Of a DNA stretch of 6,939 nucleotides, positions 1-5,905 are shown piece by piece. This stretch comes from JBBRXJ01 sp038248505 (GTDB lineage: Bacteria > Bacteroidota > Bacteroidia > Bacteroidales > JBBRXJ01): assembly GCA_038248505.1 (NCBI GenBank), contig JBBRXJ010000112.1:1-6939 (forward strand), written 5' to 3'. The position numbers and the translations under genes were made by a program. The notes under the pieces were generated by a model. That model saw only the letters and a program-made list of their open reading frames with translations. It was not told where the DNA came from and made no database searches. Positions within the stretch are counted from its first letter, which is position 1. Each line of letters starts with the position of its first letter.

Positions 1-2
1 TA

Positions 3-383
3 CAAGTTATCGTTCGCTTAATAAGTTTTAGATATACGGTTTTAGGTGAAGTAAAAAGTCCGGGTGTACGCATTGTATATGATGAGCAAGTTACCATACT
101 TGAAGCTTTGGCAGGTGCAGGCGATATAACCTACAATGGAAACAGACAAAATGTATTGATATTACGACCGGGAAATAATGGCACCATTACCTACCGTATT
201 GATTTAACAAAAGGGGATTTGGTATTGCAACCTAATTTTTATATTATGCCCAATGATATTATTTATGTGGAACCTTTAGGTACAACCTTATTTAGAGAAA
301 GAGCCTCTGATTATATGTTTATAGTTACTTCATTGAGCTCCGTATTGACTGCCATTTTACTTATTTTAAATTTGACAAAATAA
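3..383 (+). CDS. Polysaccharide export protein with SLBB domain (Wza-like), C-terminal part
   Basis: The 5' end lies outside the window; the frame is open from base 3 and gives 126 residues. The stretch beginning VLGEVKSPG (about residues 13-21), followed by TILEALAGAGDITYNGNRQN and a late IMPNDIIYVEP, is the usual pattern of an SLBB domain in Wza-type export proteins. These build the outer-membrane channel for capsular or exopolysaccharide. The last 20 or so residues (about 104-124) form a hydrophobic helix with a short polar end, a plausible C-terminal membrane anchor as in Bacteroidetes members of this family. An internal TTG at 108 could be mistaken for a start, but the conserved SLBB motif lies upstream of it, so this is a truncated longer gene. 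The stop codon overlaps the next start by one base (TAATG), implying translational coupling with the kinase. The signal peptide and the Poly_export domain should lie upstream. Confidence 0.9.
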   Translation, partial: QVIVRLISFRYTVLGEVKSPGVRIVYDEQVTILEALAGAGDITYNGNRQNVLILRPGNNGTITYRIDLTKGDLVLQPNFYIMPNDIIYVEPLGTTLFRERASDYMFIVTSLSSVLTAILLILNLTK

Positions 384-2785
384 TGGAAACAAACCCTGGG
401 TATTTGCAAGAGGAAAATATAAATTACAAACGCTATATATACCTGTTTTTATCACATTGGTATTGGTTTGCATTGTGTATTATTATTGCATTAACGGTGG
501 CTTATTTTAAAAACAGGTATGCAAGCACCTATTACATGGCCACTGCTTCTCTAATATCGGAGGATGACGATCAGCAGCAGGATGTGCTGAGCCAATTTCG
601 GTCTATACGTTTTTTAAAGAATAATATTGAACTGCAAAACGAATCGGCAAAGCTAAGATCATACACGCTGGCTCACAGAACTATTGAAGTCCTTGATTTC
701 GATGTTTCGTATATGGGTTATGGACGAATACGAGAGAAAGCGCTCTATAGAAATGCCGGTATTAATGTTGTTTTTGATACTACACATATACAGATAGAAG
801 GTACGCCCGTATATATAAATACCATAAATAATAGTGAATATTATTTGGAAATATATAAGGGAAAAAAAATACGGATGAAATACGGCCAGGAATATTATGA
901 TAGTAATTTTAAATTTACCGTATTCCGCGATTTGAATGTTAGCACTTATGGAAAGCTTAGTTTTACTTTGCACGATAAAAATAGACTTGCCAATCAATAC
1001 AGAGCGATGCTAGAAATTGATGCCAGTGAGAAGCAAAGTGGAACGGTTATTACTGTTAAAATTAAAACAGATGATGCGGGGAAATCGGTTAATTATATTA
1101 ATACTTTGTGTACTGAATACATTCGGTTTGGCTTAGAGCGTAAAACACAAATAGCTGCAAATACACAAGATTTTTTGGATAATCAAATACGGGCAATTAA
1201 CGATTCGTTGCGCATGTCGGAGCGACTTATGCTTTTGTTTAAATTGAACAATGATGTGGTTGACCTAAACAAGCAAGGTCAGATTGCTTTTGATAATTTA
1301 AAAAGTTATAACCAACAAAAAGTTGAATTGCTTTTCAAATTAAATTATTTCGATTATTTGTTGAAGTATATTAATGAGAATAAAGACCCACAGAACATGT
1401 TATCGCCCGCATTGGTGGATGGAACAAACAATTCACTAACCGCTTTAACTGCTGAATTATCGAATTTGTATTCCAAAAAGGAAGAGTTTAGTTATTCCGC
1501 AAAAATTGATAATCCTTCTATTGAAATTATCAACCGGAAAATAGCCAGCAGCAAGGAACAGATTATCGAAAACATTACCAACTCCATACAAAATACAAAG
1601 AATAAAATTCAGCTTTTGGAAAAACAGATTGCTGGAATATCCGTGGAAATAAAAAAATTGCCAGTAAGTGAGCAGGAGCTTTTTAATATTGAACGCAAAT
1701 ACGATATCAATAATAAGTTTTACAACTTTTTATTGGAACGACGAGCAGAGACTGGAATACAGCGTGCATCTACCATTTCAACCGTGCGCGTTTTGGACGA
1801 AGCACGCATTGACAATACTCAAACTATTGCCACCAAAAAATCCTTAGTTTTATTAATCGCTTTTTTTATGGGATTTTTAATACCTGCCGTTATTTTGATT
1901 TTATTGGATTTAATTAATCCAACAATATCCTATCATGAGGACATTGAGAATAACACTAAAATCCCTATACTAGGTACCATAGGACATAATTATACCGATT
2001 CGGATATACCGGTGCAAACAGATCCACGCTCACCTTTTGCCGAAGCCTTTCGGCGCATACGAACGAATCTTCAATACATTCTTCGCAATAAGGAGGATAA
2101 AGTGATTATGGTGACCTCGACCATTAGTGGTGAGGGGAAAACCTATATAACGGCAAATTTGGCTGCTATAATGGCAATGTCGAATAAGAAAATATTACTG
2201 GCAGGTTTTGACCTACGCCGTCCGCGTTTGAATACTATTTTTAATATTGGCAATCAAGTTGGAATTTCAACTTTCTTAATTGGCAAATCCACTTTTGATG
2301 ACATTATTTTTGCTGTTGGGGTTGATAATCTTTGGGTAGCTCCCTCGGGACCGATACCTCCAAACCCGGCGGAATTGCTAGAAACCGATAAGATGCGTGA
2401 ATTTATTGCTACAGCAAAGGAAAATTTTGATTACATCATTATTGATACGCCACCTATTGCATTGGTGACAGATTCGTTGCTGATTGCGGAGTATAGCAAT
2501 GCAAATATTTTTATTTTGCGACAAAAATATACGCATAAGGATGTGCTGGAATTGCTCAATAATTTGTATGAGAGCAATAAGTTTAAGAATTTGAATATTT
2601 TGGTGAACGATGTAATAGTGACGCAATCGTTGGGATATAAATATTACTACGGCTATGGTTATCATTATGGCTATGGCTACGGCTATGCGTACAATGGAGA
2701 TAAAGGGTATTATGGGAATAGTGAGAAGACGGATGAAGAGTCTTTGGTGACGAGGTTTAAGAGGTGGTTGAGGAGTGATGGGTGA
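383..2785 (+). CDS. Wzc-type polysaccharide co-polymerase / tyrosine autokinase (BY-kinase)
   Basis: A full-length 800-residue inner-membrane protein that is expected to control chain length and export of a surface polysaccharide through cycles of tyrosine autophosphorylation. Domains in order: a first membrane helix at about 25-43 within a Wzz-like N-terminus; a long periplasmic region with coiled-coil-like stretches; a GNVR-type segment at about 426-465 (LPVSEQELFNIERKY, then LLERRAETG); a second membrane helix at about 488-508; and a cytoplasmic BY-kinase domain. The kinase has the ExxRxxR oligomerisation motif (E554, R557, R560), Walker A TSTISGEGKT (K586), Walker A' ILLAGFDLRRPRL (D610) and Walker B YIIIDTPP (D688). 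All catalytic motifs are intact. The C-terminus has 13 tyrosines between 752 and 777, alternating with glycine, the expected autophosphorylation cluster. The ATG overlaps the upstream export gene's stop, so the two are co-translated. No Wzx, Wzy or glycosyltransferase follows in this window. The family assignment is secure; the polysaccharide is unknown. Confidence 0.96.
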   Translation: METNPGYLQEENINYKRYIYLFLSHWYWFALCIIIALTVAYFKNRYASTYYMATASLISEDDDQQQDVLSQFRSIRFLKNNIELQNESAKLRSYTLAHRTIEVLDFDVSYMGYGRIREKALYRNAGINVVFDTTHIQIEGTPVYINTINNSEYYLEIYKGKKIRMKYGQEYYDSNFKFTVFRDLNVSTYGKLSFTLHDKNRLANQYRAMLEIDASEKQSGTVITVKIKTDDAGKSVNYINTLCTEYIRFGLERKTQIAANTQDFLDNQIRAINDSLRMSERLMLLFKLNNDVVDLNKQGQIAFDNLKSYNQQKVELLFKLNYFDYLLKYINENKDPQNMLSPALVDGTNNSLTALTAELSNLYSKKEEFSYSAKIDNPSIEIINRKIASSKEQIIENITNSIQNTKNKIQLLEKQIAGISVEIKKLPVSEQELFNIERKYDINNKFYNFLLERRAETGIQRASTISTVRVLDEARIDNTQTIATKKSLVLLIAFFMGFLIPAVILILLDLINPTISYHEDIENNTKIPILGTIGHNYTDSDIPVQTDPRSPFAEAFRRIRTNLQYILRNKEDKVIMVTSTISGEGKTYITANLAAIMAMSNKKILLAGFDLRRPRLNTIFNIGNQVGISTFLIGKSTFDDIIFAVGVDNLWVAPSGPIPPNPAELLETDKMREFIATAKENFDYIIIDTPPIALVTDSLLIAEYSNANIFILRQKYTHKDVLELLNNLYESNKFKNLNILVNDVIVTQSLGYKYYYGYGYHYGYGYGYAYNGDKGYYGNSEKTDEESLVTRFKRWLRSDG
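2651..2686 (+). repeat. Hexanucleotide repeat encoding the kinase Gly-Tyr tail
   Basis: Six consecutive 6-base units follow the pattern GGYTAY (GGCTAT, GGTTAT, CATTAT, GGCTAT, GGCTAC, GGCTAT), each coding Gly-Tyr except the third, which codes His-Tyr. They lie in the C-terminal tyrosine cluster of the tyrosine autokinase. Any gain or loss of a unit keeps the reading frame and changes the number of phosphorylatable tyrosines by one. Confidence 0.8.
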
Positions 2786-3072
2786 GGAAGGAAAAAGTTG
2801 AAAGGGAAAAAGAACAATGTGGCACCCCAGCATCCTGCTTTCTTTGATATATGAAATTTGGTTTTATTAAAAATTAGTATTTGAAGAGATATTTAATGGG
2901 TATTGTTTATATAATAAAAATTAAAAATCAATTTTAAGGTTACTGAAAGTTCACTGAAAAAGCAAGAATAAATAAGATTGGTCTTAATGGTGATATTGAA
3001 AAATATGGTACGGGTTTTATAGGCAACTTCTTATTTTGATGTGCTGAAATGATTTTTTATATATTAGAAAGT
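2786..3072. other. AT-rich spacer after the kinase gene
   Basis: No intact gene is seen. The first 30 or so bases are purine-rich (runs of GGAAAAAG and GAAAGGG type). A short AGCA-TCC-TGCT hairpin at 2829-2839, followed by a T-rich stretch, is too weak to call as a terminator. A possible protein fragment at 2962-3039 is listed separately. A single GATGTGCTGA word at 3038-3047 matches the repeat cluster at 3879-3962. The stretch ends at the left end of the IS200-like element. Confidence 0.6.
2962..3039 (+). pseudogene. Possible remnant of an AlbA/HATPase-type protein C-terminus
   Basis: One frame reads KIGLNGDIEKYGTGFIG before a TGA at 3037. The motif IEKYG(S/T)G is the conserved end of the HATPase_c_4 region in AlbA_2-type ATP-binding proteins, and the protein at the right edge of this window has GLIEKYGSGIRRIF at the equivalent place. 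The expected continuation, an arginine-rich helix, is missing, and the frame closes within a few codons upstream (TGA at 2944). This is a short motif match only, so it may be chance; if real, it is the last trace of a deleted gene. Confidence 0.25.
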
Positions 3073-3096
3073 GAATTGCCATCGGCTTTAGCCAAA
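3073..3096 (+). repeat. Left-end inverted repeat and hairpin of the IS200-like element
   Basis: The sequence starts GAATTGCC and carries GGCT-TT-AGCC, a 4-bp stem, followed by AAA. Its inner 13 bases are exactly repeated in inverse orientation at 3562-3574, and its outer 8 bases at 3615-3622. It precedes the transposase start by about 27 bases. Confidence 0.6.
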
Positions 3097-3122
3097 TTCT
3101 GTCATTGTAAAAAAACAAAGTT

Positions 3123-3561
3123 ATGCCTTACGTAAAAGTATTTTTACATTTTGTTTGGAGTACCAAAAGCAGGCTCCCCCGTCTGTAAACTTTTGATTTA
3201 AGAGCAAATGTATGGCAACATATCCGGGAAAATTCTAAGAAAAAGGGAATGTACATTGATTTTATTGGTGGATACTCTGACCATTGCCATTGTTTAGTCT
3301 CAATGGGGATAGATCAGACGTTAAAAAGATTTGGCTCAATTGTTAAAAGGGGAATCATCTTTTTGGATAAACAAACAAATGCTATGTAAATCGCAGTTTA
3401 ACTGGCAAAATGACTATTTTGTGGCATCTGTTTCAGAATCTATGATTGATTTGACAAGGAATTATATTAAGCAACAGGAAGAACATCATAAGATAAAATC
3501 TTTCAATGATGAATATAATGAATTTCTAAAGAAACATGGCTTTGAAAGGTTCATTGATTAG
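3123..3561 (+). pseudogene. tnpA: IS200/IS605-type (Y1, HUH) transposase, inactivated
   Basis: Translation from the ATG at 3123 begins MPYVKVFLHFVWSTKSRLP, the N-terminal signature of small IS200-like transposases common in Bacteroidetes. The frame meets TAA at 3186-3188 but continues in the same frame with VWQHIREN and YIDFIGGYSDHCHCLVSMG, which holds the HUH pair (H54, H56). Near 3327-3331 the frame shifts by one base (an extra T in GATTT), after which LAQLLKGESSFW and RNYIKQQEEHH follow to the TAG at 3561; the tyrosine in RNYIK (codon 3463-3465, about residue 114) should be the catalytic one. Ignoring the two lesions, the protein would be about 145 residues, normal for this family. One nonsense codon and one frameshift make it inactive. 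It would have moved the element as single-stranded DNA. Confidence 0.9.
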
Positions 3562-3574
3562 TTTGGCTAAAGCC
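3562..3574 (+). repeat. Inner right-end repeat of the IS200-like element
   Basis: TTTGGCTAAAGCC, directly after the transposase stop, is the exact reverse complement of 3084-3096 in the left end. GGCT-AA-AGCC can form a small hairpin. Confidence 0.55.
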
Positions 3575-3596
3575 AGGTTTTTCATTTAATTTCTTA

Positions 3597-3622
3597 CCTC
3601 TGGCTAAAGCCAGAGGCAATTC
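3597..3622 (+). repeat. Right-end palindrome of the IS200-like element
   Basis: CCTCTGGCTAAAGCCAGAGG (3597-3616) is a perfect palindrome with a 9-bp stem and a 2-base loop. Together with the following CAATTC it mirrors the left end imperfectly. It could also act as a transcription terminator for the transposase, but no T-run follows directly. Confidence 0.7.
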
Positions 3623-3635
3623 TATTTACAAATAG

Positions 3636-3944
3636 ACAATATATAAAGAGTATAAAATCAAATCGTTAGCACGGATTTATTGTGAAAGCTTTTATTTCCA
3701 GCACATTAAAATATGTGTTTCCCGTTTTATAAGGTTACGGAAATGGCTATTGGAATATCCAGAGCTAGAATATCAATTATTTGATTTGAAAGGCTTTATT
3801 CGTGTGGTACTTTCGCTGCACTCTGAAAAAAATCAAATGCCAATTGATCCTTATATTAAAAGAAAACCTAGAAAAATTGATGTGCTGATTAATGATGTGC
3901 TGATTGATGATGTGTTGATGTGTAGCAGCGGAGATGATTATTGA
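3636..3944 (+). other. Unidentified open stretch, probable gene remnant
   Basis: A frame is open for about 100 codons between the TAG at 3633 and the TGA at 3942, but the only start candidate of note is a TTG at 3750, deep inside it. The reading contains protein-like segments such as LARIYCESFYFQHIK, RKWLLEYPELEYQLFDLKGF and SLHSEKNQMPIDPYI, mixed in aromatic, charged and hydrophobic residues. I do not recognise the family. The lack of a start next to the IS-like element suggests a truncated gene whose 5' part was lost or displaced. The last 22 or so codons are read through degenerate GATGTGCTGATT repeats (DVLINDVLIDDVL) and are unlikely to be original protein sequence. It could also be chance in AT-rich DNA. 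Confidence 0.35.
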
Positions 3945-3962
3945 TGTGCTGATTGTTGATGT
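3879..3962 (+). repeat. Degenerate 15-bp direct repeats (GATGTGCTGATT core)
   Basis: Units start at 3879, 3894 and 3909 (exactly 15 bases apart), with a fourth at 3943 after a diverged gap. Three copies match GATGTGCTGATT exactly; the third in order is GATGTGTTGATG. A fifth partial unit begins at 3958. The purine-rich tract AAAAAGTAAAAAGGTGAAAG follows. Confidence 0.8.
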
Positions 3963-4277
3963 AAAAAGTAAAAAGGTGAAAGTAAAAAGGGAATTAATAT
4001 TCGCTTTGGCGAGCACAAAGAAAAGTTTTTTGCGGCTTAACATATGCACGTTGGGCTTTTATGGCATTGGCGTATCATAATTAAATACGCATAGATGAAA
4101 CGAATATGTTTGCAAAAAAACAGGAACATCAATGAAAAACACAAAAATAGTCTGTAATCCAGTATGATGCTGAATTGTATAACATTAAACGTACGTAAAT
4201 AGAAAATTCACAATAACAAATAAGCATAACTATTAGTGAATACAATCATTAAAAGTTACATCTTTGGCTAAAAAATT
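3963..4277. other. Non-coding spacer before the ATPase gene
   Basis: No gene is supported. It opens with a purine-rich direct-repeat-like tract (AAAAAGT units, 3963-3990). A GCGTAT/ATACGC inverted repeat with a 9-base loop lies at 4070-4090, without a T-run. TATGTTTG at 4105-4112 fits the Bacteroidetes -7 box TAnnTTTG, but I see no -33 partner at the right distance and it is over 150 bases from the next start. TTTGGCTAAA at 4263-4272 repeats the 3562-3571 end sequence of the IS200-like element, five bases before the ATPase ATG. Confidence 0.5.
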
Positions 4278-5400
4278 ATGTATTCGAGATATTTAAGTGA
4301 AAGAATAAGCAAGAGAATAGAATCAGGTAAAGCCATTGTTGTTATTGGTCCAAGGCAAGGGGGAAAAACGACTTTAATTGAATCAATCCTTGAAACAAAA
4401 GACTATCTATTTCTTGATGGAGATGACCCTAAAACAAGAATACTATTAAAAGAGCCAAATACCGAGCAGATAAGAACATTATTAGGAAAAATATAAATTT
4501 GTTTTTATTGACGAAGCACAGCGAATAGAGGGAATTGGACTCAGCATGAAAATCATAACCGATAGGTTCAAAGAGGTTCAACTTTTTACCAGTGGGTCTT
4601 CTTCGTTTGATTTGTCTAATAAGATAAATGAACCATTGACCGGAAGAAAATGGGAATATCAATTATTTCCAATATCATGGGAGGAATTTGAAACCCACCA
4701 CGGATATTTATATGCAGAACAACAATTGGAAAACAGGCTGCTCTACGGATTTTATCCCGATGTTTTAAATAATACTGGCGACGAAATAAGTATTTTGCGA
4801 AATTTAGTAAATAGTTATTTATACAAGGATATTCTATGCTATTCCGATGTACGAAAACCAGAAGTGCTTGAAAAGCTTGTGCAGGCATTGGCTCTTCAGG
4901 TAGGAAGCGAGGTAAATTATTCGGAATTGGCTCAAATAGTTAATGTTGATAAGAATACAGTAAGTAAGTATATTGATATTCTACAAAAAGGATACATTAT
5001 TTTCAAATTAGGCAGTTTTAGTCGGAATCTTAGAAATGAAATAAAAACAAATAAGAAAATTTATTTCTATGATAATGGCATACGGAATATGGTCATTGGG
5101 AATTTTAACCCAATTGAATTAAGAACAGATAAAGGGGCATTATGGGAGAATTTTCTGATCTCAGAAAGAGTTAAACAAATAGAATACAAACAAAGCCTTG
5201 CACACACTTATTTTTGGCGTACCAAACAACAACAAGAAGTAGATTTTGTGGAGGACAATGGAGGCAAAATATTTGGATATGAGTTTAAGTGGAATAAAAA
5301 GCAGAATTTAAAACTACCCAAAACGTTTACCGACACGTATAATGCTGAAAGCAAGGTGATTGATAAAGAGAATTTCAGAGAATTTGTGATAATTAATTAA
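4278..5400 (+). pseudogene. AAA+ ATPase with DUF4143 domain, single-base frameshift
   Basis: Two frames join into one normal 373-residue AAA_14/DUF4143 protein. The first starts at ATG 4278 and stops at 4494-4496; the second carries on from about 4492 to the TAA at 5400. Reading GGAAAAATAT (4485-4494) with one A fewer gives LLGKYKFVFIDEAQR, the expected transition. Features in the restored protein: Walker A GPRQGGKTT (24-32, K30; the family usually has V where G28 stands), Walker B FVFIDEAQ (D78, E79), LFTSGSSSFDLS (103-113), NEPLTGRKWEYQLFP (117-131), a winged-helix-like part at about 212-244, and a PD-(D/E)XK-like end with D322, E335 and K337. The family is abundant in Bacteroidetes accessory regions and its role is poorly defined. 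As written the product is split, so it is probably dead; a sequence error in the A-run would make it intact. Confidence 0.9.
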
Positions 5401-5457
5401 ACACAAATTAAGCATTAGAAGGCTATAATAGCCGCACTGACGCTTTAGTTGTGTTTA
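5398..5457. terminator. Long imperfect inverted repeat, probable terminator
   Basis: TAAACACAAATTAAGC (5398-5413) pairs with GCTTTAGTTGTGTTTA (5442-5457) at 14 of 16 positions, including nine perfect outer pairs. Within the loop lies a second small hairpin, GGCTATAATAGCC (5421-5433). The left arm includes the ATPase stop codon. There is no long T-run, so termination is inferred from position and stem length; an element end is the alternative. Confidence 0.5.
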
Positions 5458-5905
5458 TCCCGATTTAGAATTTGTTGGAAGTGTTTGATAAAATACGAGT
5501 TACAAATTCTTAGTCGTTCCGCATTAGAATAATGCAGAATATGAGTTAATTTCAGAGGTATAGCATATTGAGAAACCACTAAGGGATTAATTGATCCGCG
5601 GCGGCGGAGCTGATGGGGTTGTGTGGTTAGAATGTCATTAGATTTAATGGGCGCAGAGACGACTGATTACAAGAGGGGTTGGTTGAAAAATATTTTTTTA
5701 ATAAATTGAGTGTAACGGCAGGGAGGCCTACTGGCATAATAGATACAAAAAGTAATTTAAGCGACCGTGTCCACCACGGCTGAGAGCCATGGCCCGAGCG
5801 AGGAAAAGGCAAAAGTAAATGCAATTATTGAATTAAACATAGAACTATATTTAAGTTTAGAGTTTTGTAATTTGAGCACATAAATTTTATTATAAGCACA
5901 TACAA
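5458..5905. other. Spacer with an unexplained GC-rich block (about 5592-5822)
   Basis: No intact gene is supported between the terminator-like repeat and the AlbA_2 gene. From about 5592 the composition becomes much more GC-rich than the neighbours (34 of 50 bases in 5761-5810 are G or C). Local hairpins include CCGTG-TCCAC-CACGG at 5765-5779 and CCACGGCT/AGCCATGG at 5774-5792 with one mismatch. One + frame, open from 5667 to 5780 between two TGA codons, reads as plausible protein (GLVEKYFFNKLSVTAGRPTG) with further in-frame stops at 5628, 5664 and 5781. A minus-strand frame of 65 codons (5627-5824) overlaps it. I cannot tell a decayed gene from a structured RNA. After 5822 the sequence returns to ordinary AT-rich DNA. 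Confidence 0.45.

Larger units (their letters stand above)
3073..3622 (+). mobile_element. Degenerate IS200/IS605-like element with hairpin ends
   Basis: A roughly 550-bp unit consists of a broken Y1-type transposase gene bounded by related inverted sequences. The left end at 3073-3096 starts GAATTGCC and contains the small hairpin GGCTTTAGCC. The right end at 3597-3622 is a perfect 20-bp palindrome followed by CAATTC, so that GGCAATTC (3615-3622) is the exact reverse complement of the left GAATTGCC. An inner right copy at 3562-3574 (TTTGGCTAAAGCC) is the exact reverse complement of 3084-3096. Subterminal hairpins at both ends are what IS200/IS605 and REP-associated transposases recognise. 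The exact outer boundaries are inferred from the repeats; no target duplication is expected for this family. Confidence 0.6.

Noticed and set aside
2378..2833. Long minus-strand open frame opposite the kinase C-terminus
   Set aside because: It lies antisense to conserved kinase motifs and its isoleucine- and valine-rich sequence is the mirror of the Gly-Tyr repeats; no family features.
2829..2839. AGCA-TCC-TGCT hairpin as terminator of the export operon
   Set aside because: A four-base-pair stem is too weak, and the following T-rich run is interrupted.
2817..2870. Short ORF starting MWHPSILLSL after the kinase gene
   Set aside because: Only 17 codons, no ribosome binding signal and no recognised family; likely chance.
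3879..3962. CRISPR-like array
   Set aside because: Units are about 15 bases and directly adjacent, with no distinct spacers and no cas genes.
3777..4049. Minus-strand open frame across the GATGTGCTGATT repeats
   Set aside because: The translation is dominated by repeat-derived HQHIINQHIINQHI sequence and low-complexity residues; it is a shadow of the repeats.
4105..4112. TATGTTTG as a Bacteroidetes -7 promoter box
   Set aside because: No -33 TTTG/TTG at the expected spacing and the nearest gene start is over 150 bases away; the motif is short enough to occur by chance.
5627..5824. Minus-strand 65-codon open frame in the GC-rich block
   Set aside because: No recognisable domain; open frames on the strand opposite a GC-richer stretch are common. 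Kept only as part of the note on that block.
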